Positions 7,869 through 16,430 of a DNA stretch of 64,000 nucleotides are shown here, in pieces. How positions within the stretch are numbered: position 1 is the first letter of the stretch; the number at the start of each line of letters is the position of its first letter. The notes beneath the pieces are model-generated. The model was not told where the DNA came from. It did no database searches and saw only the letters and a list, made by a program, of their open reading frames with translations. Both the position numbers and the translations under genes were made by a program. The DNA is taken from contig NZ_FMZX01000001.1 of assembly GCF_900101615.1 (NCBI RefSeq), positions 744,001 to 808,000 of the forward strand, given 5' to 3'. This DNA comes from Belnapia rosea. Its GTDB lineage: Bacteria > Pseudomonadota > Alphaproteobacteria > Acetobacterales > Acetobacteraceae.

Positions 7869-8840
7869 TCAGTCGCCGACGCGCAACGCGTCGGCGGCGT
7901 CCAGCATCCCGTCCGCGCCGCGCAGGCTCCGCTCGTCGAAGACGCGGCCAAAGACGGCGTTCCGCCCAGCGGCCTTCGCCAGGTAGAGCTGTGCATCCGC
8001 GGCCTTGATCCAGTTCGCCGGATCGAGGCCGGGGAAGCAGGTGGCCGTGGCGACCCCCAGGCTCACCGTGACGAAGGGCGCGGTCTCCGACCCACTATGC
8101 GGAATGCCGAGCCCCCGGACCCGGTCGCGGATCGTCCGGGCGACCTCCATCGCCTCATGATGCGAGGTGCCCGGCAGAATGCAGGCGAATTCCTCGCCGC
8201 CGAACCGCGCCGCGAGATCCGAGGCGCGATGCACGGCGCGGTTCAGCGTCGCCGCGACCATGGCGATGCAGCGGTCCCCGGCGCTGTGGCCGTAGCTGTC
8301 GTTGAACCGCTTGAAGAAATCGATATCGAGGATGATGACGGAAAGCTCGGCCGCGTCGAGCGCCAGCCGTGCCGCCTCGCGCACCAGCGTCGTCTCCAGC
8401 CGCCGCCGGTTGCCGAGTCCGGTCAGCGCATCGGTCACCGCGAGCTGGGCGAGCTCGTCGCGCATCCGCTTCATCTCGAGGTGGTTGCGCACCCGTGCCT
8501 GGACGATCACGGGCGAGACCGGCTTGTGCAGGTAGTCGATGGCGCCGAGTTCGAGGCCGCGCAGCTCCGCCGCCTGCTCGCCGAGCGCCGTGGTGAAGAT
8601 AACCGGCAGATCGGCGAGGACCGGGTCGGCCTTCAGGCGGCTGCATACCTCATAGCCATCCATGCCCGGCATCAGCACGTCGAGCAGCACGAGGTCGGGC
8701 GAGGCCGATCGCGCCACCGCCAGGGCCTCCTCGCCGGAGGTGGCGAAGCAGATCTCGTAGTCATCCTCGAGGATCGCGCTGAGGATCTCGATATTCGAGA
8801 CCTCGTCATCAACGATGAGGACGACGGAACGCTGGTTCAT
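7869..8840 (-). CDS. response regulator with GGDEF domain (diguanylate cyclase)
   Basis: This 323-residue cytoplasmic protein has an N-terminal receiver domain with phospho-acceptor D54 and conserved K106, a short helical linker, and a C-terminal GGDEF domain that makes cyclic di-GMP. The active site reads GGEEF at 214-218, and an intact product-inhibition site RxxD (R205-D208) lies five residues before it, so the enzyme should be both active and feedback-inhibited. The ATG at 8840 overlaps the stop of the upstream hybrid kinase as ATGA, indicating translational coupling. The kinase's HPt domain is the obvious phosphate donor. The architecture is that of PleD/WspR-like regulators with a single receiver. 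Confidence 0.92.
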   Translation of the reverse strand: MNQRSVVLIVDDEVSNIEILSAILEDDYEICFATSGEEALAVARSASPDLVLLDVLMPGMDGYEVCSRLKADPVLADLPVIFTTALGEQAAELRGLELGAIDYLHKPVSPVIVQARVRNHLEMKRMRDELAQLAVTDALTGLGNRRRLETTLVREAARLALDAAELSVIILDIDFFKRFNDSYGHSAGDRCIAMVAATLNRAVHRASDLAARFGGEEFACILPGTSHHEAMEVARTIRDRVRGLGIPHSGSETAPFVTVSLGVATATCFPGLDPANWIKAADAQLYLAKAAGRNAVFGRVFDERSLRGADGMLDAADALRVGD

Positions 8841-11662
8841 GACGGCCATTTCCCGGACAGCATGGGCTGGCGCACCAGCCCCTCCAGCAGGGCCTCGGCC
8901 CCGACATAATCGAGGGCACCCACCGCCGCCTTCAGCGGCCCAAGCTGGGCGCCGCTGGCCCCAAGCGAGGCCTCCATCGTCTCCAGCAAGCAACGGGCCC
9001 GCAGGCTGCGCCGCTGCAGCAGGCCCCTCAGCTCCGCCACCAGCGGCGCCAGCGATACCGGATCGAGGGGCTGGCCATCATCGGCCAGGGCCACGGCGGC
9101 CGGGGCCCGCAGGCTGCCGGCCGCGGCCAGCGCCGGCGTCATCGCCTGGTCGAGGCGGATGAGCAGCGCCTCGATCCCCTCCGGCCGCCCTGCATGGGCG
9201 GCATCCTCGATCAGCCGCGCCGCCTCTGCCACGGCGCGGATCTCGAGCGAGCCGGCGACACCCTTCAGCGTATGCGCCAGCCGCCGTGCCTCCGCCCAGT
9301 CGCCACGGCCGATGGCGCCTCGCAACGCCGGCACGGTATCCCCGAATTTCACCCCGAAATCGGCGATGAGCTTGCGCAGCAGGCCGCGCTTGCCGTTCAG
9401 CCGCAGCAGGGCGGCGTCGAGGTCGAATGGCGGCAGGGAGGCGGGCAACTCGCCCTCGGCCGCCATGGGCCGCGCTGCGGCCACCGGCGCCGCCTGCCCG
9501 GGCTTGAGCCAGCGATCCAGCACCGCCACCAGCTGGGCAGGGTCGACCGGCTTGGCGACATGGTCGTTCATCCCGGCATCGAAGCAGCGCTGCCGCTCCT
9601 GCTCATAGGCATGGGCCGTCATGGCGATAACCGGAAGGGAATCGGAGCCGAAGCGCTGGCGGATCGCGAGGGTAGCCTCGATGCCATCCATCTCCGGCAT
9701 CTGCACATCCATCAGCACCGCGGCGAAGCGGCCTTCGGCAGCCAGCACCTTCTCGAGCGCCACCCGGCCATTCTCCGCGATGTCCACATGCAGCCCGGCA
9801 TCGCCCAGCAGCTCCACGGCCAGCTCGCGGTTGATCTCGTTGTCCTCGGCCAGAAGCACATGGCCGCCACGCAGATGCGGCGCCACCATCGGCACCGCCT
9901 CGGCCCGGTGCTGCGGCGGCGCCACGGCGCTGGTTCCACGGCCTGCGATCAGGCCATGGATGACGTCCTGCATCATGGCCGCATCGATCGGTTTCACCAG
10001 GAAGGCGGAGATCCCGGCCGTCTGCGCCTCGGCCAGGGCTTCCTGCCGACCATGGGCGGACACCATGACGACAGCCGGGGAGGCGCCCGGCCGGCTTTCC
10101 TTGCGGATGCGCCGCGCGGCCTCGATCCCGTCCATGCCGGGCATCTTCCAATCCAGCAGCACCAGGTCATAAGGCTCGCCCCGCGCAGCCTGCGCCTCGA
10201 TCGCGCTCAGCCCCTCGGTCGCGGAGGCGGCCAGGTCCACGGGGACGGACCAGCTGGCGAAGATCTCCTGCAGCACCTCGCGTGAGGCGGCGTTGTCGTC
10301 AACGATGAGGATGCGCAGCCGCTGCAACTCATCCGGTGTCAGCCGCTCCTCCGCGGCCATGGCCGGCTCGGTGCCGAGCGGCGTGGCGAAATGGAAGCGG
10401 CTGCCCAGTCCCGGGCTGCTCTCCACCTCGATATGCCCACCCATCAGCTCCACCAGCTGCTGGCTGATGGCGAGGCCGAGTCCCGTGCCGCCGAATTTGC
10501 GCGTGGTGGTGCTGTCGGCCTGGGTGAAGGGGCGGAACAACCTGGCGCGCTGCTCCTCGGTCATGCCGATGCCGGTATCGGTCACCGCGACCTTCAGCAC
10601 AACGCTGGCCTCCGAGGCCGACCGGCAGCCGATGGAGAGCACGACCTCGCCGCGATCGGTGAATTTGATCGCATTGGTCAGCAGGTTGAGGATGACCTGG
10701 TTCAGCCGCAGCGAGTCGCCCACCAGCCGCCGCGGCACTGCCGGGTCGATCCGCACCTGCAGGGCGACACCGCGCTCCTGCGCCCGGTCGGCGGTGATGC
10801 CGATGATGCTGTCGAGCGACTGGCGAAGGTCGAAGGGCGCCAGGTCGAGCGTGAGCTTGCCGGCCTCGATCTTCGAGAAGTCGAGGATGTCGTTGATCAG
10901 CCCGAGCAGCGCGCCGCTCGCCGTCTTGATTTTCTGCAGGTGGTCGCGCTGCTTCGCTGTCAGCTCGCTGCGCAGCACGAGATGGCTGAAGCCGAGGATG
11001 GCATTCATCGGCGTGCGGATCTCGTGGCTCATATTGGCGAGGAACATGCTCTTCGCCATGTTCGCCGCCTCGGCCTCCCGCGTGCGCGTCGCGACGCGCT
11101 GCTCCAGCGTCTCGTTGGTGCGCATGATCTCCGCGCTCATCGCGCCGATGCGCGAGAAGCTGCCGACCAGGCGATTGGCCAGCCAGACCAGCACCGCCGT
11201 CTGGAAGGCGACGATCGCGGCATGCAGCCAGACCCGGTTGAGGTCGCCATTGCTCGGGAAGACCGCAGCGGGCAGCAGGAGATTCAGCATCAGGTGGTGC
11301 AGCGCCACCGTCACCGCCGCGACGACGACCACGCGCCAGTCGCACCATCCGATCAGCAGGGCAAGGGCGGCGAAGAAGTACATGTGCATGTCCATCTGCC
11401 AGCCATGGCCGGAGAGCAGATAGACGAGCAGCGCCGGCTGTCCCATCAGCGCAACGGCCGAGAGGTAGCGCGTGACCGGCTCGCTGCCCCAGCGGGCCCA
11501 GCAGAGATGCACCAGCCCGGCCATCGCCGCGCTGCACAGGGCGGCAGGCCAGGCCGGGCGCCCGACGGCGAGGGCAGCCAGCGCCATGAACGGCGCGTGC
11601 AGCCACAGCAGCGGCAGGAGGATCGCCCCGAACCGCCGCCGCAGCCGATCGATTTCATCCAT
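8837..11662 (-). CDS. membrane hybrid histidine kinase with two receivers and an HPt domain
   Basis: A 941-residue phosphorelay kinase. Residues 1-180 form about six membrane helices containing the unusual block MDMHMYFFAALALLIGW followed by an HH pair; no periplasmic sensor domain is visible. A HisKA domain follows with H213 in the sequence NMSHEIRTPMN, then an HATPase domain with N, G1 and G2 boxes, receiver 1 with D504 (LLDWKMPGMDG), receiver 2 with D652 (LMDVQMPEMDG) and an HPt domain with H797 (AHTLKGVAGSL). All phosphotransfer residues are present. The downstream diguanylate cyclase overlaps by ATGA and is the likely output. The signal is unknown; the membrane block suggests small-molecule or membrane-state sensing, which is inference. 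Confidence 0.92.
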   Translation of the reverse strand: MDEIDRLRRRFGAILLPLLWLHAPFMALAALAVGRPAWPAALCSAAMAGLVHLCWARWGSEPVTRYLSAVALMGQPALLVYLLSGHGWQMDMHMYFFAALALLIGWCDWRVVVVAAVTVALHHLMLNLLLPAAVFPSNGDLNRVWLHAAIVAFQTAVLVWLANRLVGSFSRIGAMSAEIMRTNETLEQRVATRTREAEAANMAKSMFLANMSHEIRTPMNAILGFSHLVLRSELTAKQRDHLQKIKTASGALLGLINDILDFSKIEAGKLTLDLAPFDLRQSLDSIIGITADRAQERGVALQVRIDPAVPRRLVGDSLRLNQVILNLLTNAIKFTDRGEVVLSIGCRSASEASVVLKVAVTDTGIGMTEEQRARLFRPFTQADSTTTRKFGGTGLGLAISQQLVELMGGHIEVESSPGLGSRFHFATPLGTEPAMAAEERLTPDELQRLRILIVDDNAASREVLQEIFASWSVPVDLAASATEGLSAIEAQAARGEPYDLVLLDWKMPGMDGIEAARRIRKESRPGASPAVVMVSAHGRQEALAEAQTAGISAFLVKPIDAAMMQDVIHGLIAGRGTSAVAPPQHRAEAVPMVAPHLRGGHVLLAEDNEINRELAVELLGDAGLHVDIAENGRVALEKVLAAEGRFAAVLMDVQMPEMDGIEATLAIRQRFGSDSLPVIAMTAHAYEQERQRCFDAGMNDHVAKPVDPAQLVAVLDRWLKPGQAAPVAAARPMAAEGELPASLPPFDLDAALLRLNGKRGLLRKLIADFGVKFGDTVPALRGAIGRGDWAEARRLAHTLKGVAGSLEIRAVAEAARLIEDAAHAGRPEGIEALLIRLDQAMTPALAAAGSLRAPAAVALADDGQPLDPVSLAPLVAELRGLLQRRSLRARCLLETMEASLGASGAQLGPLKAAVGALDYVGAEALLEGLVRQPMLSGKWPS

Positions 11663-11681
11663 CAGACCGGTCCCTTGACCA

Positions 11682-12035
11682 TCATGATGCGAGCCCGCCC
11701 AGGCAGCCGCGCAGCGTCACTGCATCCAGCACCAGCCAGGCCCCGGCGCGGTAGAGCGCCGAGGCGAAGCCCGGATCGCCAGAATGGGCAATGACGACGT
11801 TGCGCCAGCCCCCGGTATCGAGCACGGCGCCACCGGCCGTATCCACCAGGGCGAACATCTCCCCGGTCCTGCTCCAGGGCGGGCCGAGCACGGCGTACTG
11901 GCTGGCACCCTCAGCAGGCAACAGGCCGACAACGAGGAGGCCGGCCAGGCTGACCAGCAGCAGAAGGGCAGCCGGCAGAAGGGGTGCCCAAGGTGAATGC
12001 CAGCCGGACCGGCGGACGGAATCCATCGCGTTCAT
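11682..12035 (-). CDS. small membrane-anchored protein of unknown function
   Basis: I do not recognise the family. The 117-residue protein has a short basic N-terminus, one strong hydrophobic helix at about residues 18-40, and an exported region of about 75 residues containing MFALVDTAGGAVLDTGGWRN and a Cys near the C-terminus. It would be a bitopic inner-membrane protein with its C-terminal part in the periplasm. It lies 19 bases upstream of the hybrid kinase on the same strand, so it is probably the first gene of that operon and could modulate the kinase. An alternative start at the fourth codon is possible. Confidence 0.6.
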   Translation of the reverse strand: MNAMDSVRRSGWHSPWAPLLPAALLLLVSLAGLLVVGLLPAEGASQYAVLGPPWSRTGEMFALVDTAGGAVLDTGGWRNVVIAHSGDPGFASALYRAGAWLVLDAVTLRGCLGGLAS

Positions 12036-12092
12036 GATCTTGCTGGAGACACCCTGCCGGAAGCTGAACGGGCGCTACGTCCCCTGCCACTC

Positions 12093-12098
12093 ATCATA
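12093..12098 (-). promoter_or_regulatory. possible -10 element of the kinase/cyclase operon
   Basis: The minus strand reads TATGAT here, preceded by a run of six T and located about 57 bases before the start codon at 12035. The matching -35 region is poor, so this is only a candidate promoter in the 126-base gap after the gamma-glutamyltransferase-like gene. Confidence 0.3.
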
Positions 12099-12161
12099 CA
12101 AAAAACGGGGAGGAACCGCGATGGATTTCACCGGGGGCGCGAGTTCCCGATGCCGCAGGGC

Positions 12162-13943
12162 TCAGCGGCCCACCGCATAGCCCTGCATGCCGCGCGGATT
12201 GGCCCCGGCGAGGATTTGCCCATCCGCCTCGAGCCGAGCGCCGGTCAGCCGGCCCTCCGACCAGTCGCCGCCCATCTCCGCCGCATGGCCGCGGGCTGTG
12301 AGCTCCTCCAGCACGGCGGGTGCATAGCGGCCCTCCAGAACCAGCTTGCCGGGCCGGGCGCCGCGCGGCCAGAAGCTGCTGATCCAGTGCTCGCTGTGGA
12401 AGCTCGGCAGGTCGATCGCCTGCTGGATGCCAAAGCCATGGTCCAGCATGCGCGCCAGCATGATCGGCTGCCACTGATCCTGCTGCTCGCCACCCGGCGT
12501 GCCGAAGCTCATCCAGGGCTTGCCGTCGCGCAGCACCAGGCTGGGGGAGAGGGTGGTGCGGGGCCGCTTGCCGGGCTTCAGGCCATTCGGCAGGGACTCG
12601 TCCAGCCAGAACATCTGGCAGCGCGAGCCGAGGCAGAAGCCGAGGCCCGGGATGGCCGGCGAGCTCTGCAGCCAGCCCGCCGAGGGTGTCGCGCTGACGA
12701 AATTGCCCCATTGGTCGATCACATCGACATGGCAGGTATCGCCGCCCGAGGCGCCGAGGCGCGAGACCGTCGGCTCTCCTGTGCCCGCCGCCATGGCCAG
12801 CGCCCCGGCCCGCTGCACCGCACCGGCATAATCCGTCCGCGGCACCCGGCCATCCGGCGAGCCCGGGCGGAAGTCGTTATTCGCCTCCCGCCCGATCAGC
12901 CCGCGGCGCGCCGCGTTGTATTCGGCCGAAAGCAGCGTCGTCATCGGCACATCCGTGAAGTCCGGATCGCCGTAGAAGGCCTCGCGGTCGGCGAAGGCGA
13001 GCTTCATCGCCTCGGTCACGGCATGGACGAATTCGGCCCCGACCGGGTCCATGCCGGCGACATCGATGCCTTCGAGCAGGGCGAGGGTCTGCAGCATGGC
13101 CGGCCCCTGGCTCCAGGGCCCGCATTTCAGCACCGTATGCCCCCGGTACAGGCTGGCCAGCGGCTGCTCCACCCCAGCCCTCCAGCCCGCCATGTCCTGC
13201 CCCGTCAGCAGCGCATGATGGCGCCGGCCGGAGGTGTCGAGGGCGGCGAAGCTGCGGCCGAAGCGATCGATCGCCTCGGCGACGAAGCCGCCATACCAGA
13301 TGTTGCGCGCCGCCTCGATCTGCCCCTCGCGGTCGCTGCTGGCGGCCTCCGCCTCGCGCACCACCCGCGCATAGGTCTCGGCCAGTTCCGGGTTGGTGTA
13401 GAGCCCGCCCGGCGTCAGCCCACGCAGCCAGAGCGCGGCGGAGCTCTTCCATTCCGTCTCGAAGAGCGGCCGTACCGTCTCGATGGTCGCGCAGATGCGC
13501 CCGACCACATGCGCCCCGCGTGCCGCATAGCCGATGGCGTAGTCCAGCACGTCGCGCAGCCGCCAGGTGCCATGGTCGCGCAACATCAGCGCCCAGGCAT
13601 CGAAGGCGCCAGGGATGGGTGCGCAGAGGAAGCCGGTGCCGGGGACGATGTCGAGGCCGAGTTCGTCCTTCAGCTTGCCGACCGTCATCGCCGCCGGCGC
13701 CGGGCCCTGGCCGCAGATCACCTGCTGGGCGCCGAGCCTGGCGCTGTGCAGGATGATCGGGCAGTCGCCCCCGGGCCCGTTCAGATGCGGCTCGACGATC
13801 TGCAGGGTGAAGCCGGCGGCGCAGGCCGCGTCGAAGGCATTGCCACCCCGCTCCAGCACGGACATGCCGACCTGGGAGGCGATCCAGTGGGTGGTGGCGA
13901 CAGCGCCGAAGGTGCCGGCGATCTCAGGCCGCGTCGTGAACAT
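12162..13943 (-). CDS. gamma-glutamyltransferase family protein
   Basis: The 593-residue product is an Ntn-hydrolase of the gamma-glutamyltranspeptidase family, made as a precursor that cuts itself before a threonine. That threonine is T403 in GGDTCHVDVIDQWGNFVS, matching the usual site, although the canonical TTH context is changed to DTCH. GGNAFDAACAAGF near residue 34 and the C-terminal GTPGGEQQDQWQ segment are also family features. There is no signal peptide, so the enzyme should be cytoplasmic, unlike periplasmic Ggt. Family members act on gamma-glutamyl compounds or on N-acyl substrates, and the specificity is not clear. It is divergent from phnN and not obviously part of the phosphonate cluster. 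Confidence 0.85.
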   Translation of the reverse strand: MFTTRPEIAGTFGAVATTHWIASQVGMSVLERGGNAFDAACAAGFTLQIVEPHLNGPGGDCPIILHSARLGAQQVICGQGPAPAAMTVGKLKDELGLDIVPGTGFLCAPIPGAFDAWALMLRDHGTWRLRDVLDYAIGYAARGAHVVGRICATIETVRPLFETEWKSSAALWLRGLTPGGLYTNPELAETYARVVREAEAASSDREGQIEAARNIWYGGFVAEAIDRFGRSFAALDTSGRRHHALLTGQDMAGWRAGVEQPLASLYRGHTVLKCGPWSQGPAMLQTLALLEGIDVAGMDPVGAEFVHAVTEAMKLAFADREAFYGDPDFTDVPMTTLLSAEYNAARRGLIGREANNDFRPGSPDGRVPRTDYAGAVQRAGALAMAAGTGEPTVSRLGASGGDTCHVDVIDQWGNFVSATPSAGWLQSSPAIPGLGFCLGSRCQMFWLDESLPNGLKPGKRPRTTLSPSLVLRDGKPWMSFGTPGGEQQDQWQPIMLARMLDHGFGIQQAIDLPSFHSEHWISSFWPRGARPGKLVLEGRYAPAVLEELTARGHAAEMGGDWSEGRLTGARLEADGQILAGANPRGMQGYAVGR

Positions 13944-14090
13944 CGTGTTGCGGTCTCCTCGAGCATGATCGCCCGAGGTTGGAACAACCGGAGGCGTGAC
14001 TCATGCGATACAACAATAAGCCCGCGCGACAGGCATTGCCTGCCGGCGTTCAGAGGGGCAGAGAACGCCCGGGCGATGCGGAAGGCAAGC

Positions 14091-14609
14091 ATGCTGGTCG
14101 GGGTGGTCGGGCCCTCCGGGGCGGGGAAGGATACGCTGATGGACGGCGCCCGCAGGGCCCTGGCCGGCGAGCCACGCTTCCATTTCGTCCAGCGCGCCAT
14201 CACCCGCCCGGCCGAGGCCGGCGGCGAGGCCCATCGCCCGCTCACGCGCCATGAATTCGAAGCCGAGCGCGAGGCCGGCCGCTTCGCCTTCTGGTGGGAG
14301 GCGCATGGCCTGTTCTACGGCATCCCGGCCGGGCTGCCGGGCCGGATTGCCATCGCCAATCTCTCCCGCACCATCCTCGCCGAGGCCGCGCGCCGCCTCC
14401 CGCTGCTGGTGCTGGAGATCACCGCCCCGCCGGCCGTGCTGGCGGAACGCCTCGCGGCGCGGGGCCGCGAGACGGCGGAGGATATCGCCGCCCGCCTCAC
14501 CCGCCAGGCCCCGCTGCCGCCCGGCCTCACGGTGGTGCAGGTGATGAATGACGGCCCGGTCGAGCAGGGCATCGCCCGGGTGGTCGCCGCGCTTCGCGCT
14601 ATCCCCTGA
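14091..14609 (+). CDS. phnN: ribose 1,5-bisphosphokinase PhnN
   Basis: PhnN phosphorylates ribose 1,5-bisphosphate to PRPP, recycling the sugar left after C-P lyase action. The guanylate-kinase-like fold is seen from the P-loop GPSGAGKDT at residues 7-15, RAITRPAEAGGEAHR as the substrate region, and AHGLFYGIPAG. The 172-residue length fits. I chose the ATG at 14091, with GGAAGG five bases upstream; an in-frame ATG at 14076 is the alternative. It is transcribed toward the phn operon and its 3' end overlaps that of the DUF1045 gene by 11 bases, so it is part of the locus but not of the same transcript. Confidence 0.87.
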   Translation: MLVGVVGPSGAGKDTLMDGARRALAGEPRFHFVQRAITRPAEAGGEAHRPLTRHEFEAEREAGRFAFWWEAHGLFYGIPAGLPGRIAIANLSRTILAEAARRLPLLVLEITAPPAVLAERLAARGRETAEDIAARLTRQAPLPPGLTVVQVMNDGPVEQGIARVVAALRAIP

Positions 14610-15294
14610 GCGGCAGGCGCTCAGCGATGAGGAAGGGCGCCCCGGCCCGGGCCTGGGTGAAGAGCGCGATGGCCCCGACCCGCCGTGGCCGCGCAGGCGC
14701 CTCGCCGAGGAATTCGGTCGCCACCGGCCGCACGACCGCCATCTCCTCCGGCGACAGCCGCCGGCTGAGGGTGACGTGGAAGCGCCACTCCTCCATCACA
14801 TACGGATAGCCATAGCGCCCGAGCAGCGCCTCCTGCCGCGGGCTGAGCCGGGCCCGGCGGCGGCGTGCCAATTCGGCCTCGTCCGGCGGCGCGCGGCAGG
14901 GCTCGAGTGCCTCGACGCAGGCATCGGCCAGGGGGCGCAGGGCCGGGCACGGTTCCGTCTCCCGCAAGGCCAGGAAGCCATCCAGATTCTCGACGGCGAG
15001 CGGCGGCAGGTCGAAGGGCGCGATTCGCGCCGCCAGTGCCTCCGCGGCCGCGACCGCCTCGGCCCAGCTGACCGTCAGGCGGAACGGCGCCTTCAGCGTC
15101 GCATGCAGCCCGTAGCCGCGCGGGTCGGCCGTGAGCTCGGCCATATCCAAGCCGGGAAGGGTGGGCTGCGGCATCGGCGCCCCCGTCTCGGCATCCCGCC
15201 CGATCCAGGTGGAACCGAGCCGGTGCAGCGGGTCCTCCGTCTCCGGTGCCCAGTAGAGGGCGAGGCGTGCCTCGGGGGCCGGGGCGCCGATCAT
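14599..15294 (-). CDS. DUF1045 phosphonate-metabolism protein (2H phosphoesterase-like)
   Basis: This 231-residue protein belongs to the DUF1045 family that accompanies phn operons in alphaproteobacteria. Two HxTx motifs, LHATLKAPF near residue 84 and FHVTLSRRL near residue 190, place it in the 2H phosphoesterase (2'-5' RNA ligase-like) superfamily. Members of that fold open cyclic phosphodiesters, so a role in processing the cyclic phosphate made by C-P lyase, in place of PhnP, is plausible but inferred; no phnP is seen in the window. Its ATG overlaps the phnM stop by four bases, making it the last gene of the leftward operon. Confidence 0.85.
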   Translation of the reverse strand: MIGAPAPEARLALYWAPETEDPLHRLGSTWIGRDAETGAPMPQPTLPGLDMAELTADPRGYGLHATLKAPFRLTVSWAEAVAAAEALAARIAPFDLPPLAVENLDGFLALRETEPCPALRPLADACVEALEPCRAPPDEAELARRRRARLSPRQEALLGRYGYPYVMEEWRFHVTLSRRLSPEEMAVVRPVATEFLGEAPARPRRVGAIALFTQARAGAPFLIAERLPLRG

Positions 15295-16430
15295 GCCACC
15301 CGCTCCCCGCCGCGCCAGACCGCGCGCACCATCGGCAGCATCTCGAGCGGCCGCAGCCGGACCAGATCGGCCCGGAGGCCCGGTGCCAGACGGCCACGAT
15401 CCTCGAGCCGCGCCATCCGCGCCGGCCGCTCCGTCACCATGGCAACGGCGGCGGGCAGGGAGATGCCGGTCGTCGCCGCGGCGATCCAGGCCGCCTCCAC
15501 CAGCGCGGCCGGGACATAGTCACTGGCCAGCGCATCCACCGCCCCGGCGCGGATCAGGTCGGCGGCGGCCACGTTGCCCGAATGGCTGCCGCCGCGGACG
15601 ATGTTCGGCGCGCCTGCGATCACCTCGACGCCGATCTCCCGTGCTGCCTGCGCCGCCGCCATCGTCACCGGGAATTCGCTGATGCGGATGCCGTCCTCGG
15701 CATTGCGCGCCACCTCCGCCGCATCGTCGTCGTCATGGCTGGCGAGCGGCAGGTTGCGATGCGCCACCCGGTCCAGCAGCCAGCGCCGCTGCGGCTCGCG
15801 CAGCCGCGCACGGCGTTCCAGCAATTCGGCAATGCGTTGGTCGACCTCGGCATCGCTCATCTGCTTCTGCCGCTGGCGCAGTACCCTGTAGCGGTCGATA
15901 TCGCGGTACTGGCCGACGCCCGGCGAGTGGTCCATCAGGCTGACCATGCCGACCAGCGGATGGTCCACCACGCTTTCCACCGCCGGCTTCATGTCGAGCG
16001 CCGGCAGCTCGCAGCGCAGATGCAGCACGTGCTCGGCCTTCAGCAGCCCGGTCGGCACCAGCGCCGCCAAATCCTCGACCCCCTCGTAGAAGGTACGGAT
16101 CCGCCCCGGGTCGAAGCCGAGATCGCCGAGGCAGAGCGCATCGAAGACGGTGGTGACGCCGGCCGCCGCGCATTGCGCGTCATGCGCCAGCAGCGCCGAG
16201 CGGCTCGGCCAGCGGGCATTGGCCCGCGGCTGCACCTGCCGCTCCAGATTGTCGGTATGCACATCGACCACGCCGGGGATGATGTGATCGCCGCCGCAAT
16301 CCACCGCGCCGGGCAGGGTGCTGCGGCCGGGCTGCAACTCGGCGATCAGCCCGTCGCGGATCACCAGCGTGCCGGGGACGACATCCTCCGGCAGGACGAG
16401 CAGGGCATTGGTGAGGATGGTCTCGGGCAT
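15291..16430 (-). CDS. phnM: alpha-D-ribose 1-methylphosphonate 5-triphosphate diphosphatase PhnM (canonical copy)
   Basis: PhnM is an amidohydrolase-fold metal enzyme that removes diphosphate from ribose 1-methylphosphonate 5-triphosphate before C-P bond cleavage. Metal-site motifs are DVHTDNLE near residue 55, SLMDHSPGVGQYRD near residue 195, LASHDDDD, GAPNIVRGGSHSG and LASDYVPAAL. The 379-residue length matches enteric PhnM, and the MDHSPG...Q..RD block is the canonical one. Its start overlaps the phnL stop by one base (TGATG), and its stop overlaps the next start. A second, diverged PhnM lies at the other end of the locus after phnF. Confidence 0.92.
   Translation of the reverse strand: MPETILTNALLVLPEDVVPGTLVIRDGLIAELQPGRSTLPGAVDCGGDHIIPGVVDVHTDNLERQVQPRANARWPSRSALLAHDAQCAAAGVTTVFDALCLGDLGFDPGRIRTFYEGVEDLAALVPTGLLKAEHVLHLRCELPALDMKPAVESVVDHPLVGMVSLMDHSPGVGQYRDIDRYRVLRQRQKQMSDAEVDQRIAELLERRARLREPQRRWLLDRVAHRNLPLASHDDDDAAEVARNAEDGIRISEFPVTMAAAQAAREIGVEVIAGAPNIVRGGSHSGNVAAADLIRAGAVDALASDYVPAALVEAAWIAAATTGISLPAAVAMVTERPARMARLEDRGRLAPGLRADLVRLRPLEMLPMVRAVWRGGERVA

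Noticed and set aside
11997-14075. Long rightward open frame ahead of phnN
   Set aside because: It runs antisense to the gamma-glutamyltransferase-like gene. Only the last part encodes PhnN, starting at 14091 with its own ribosome site.
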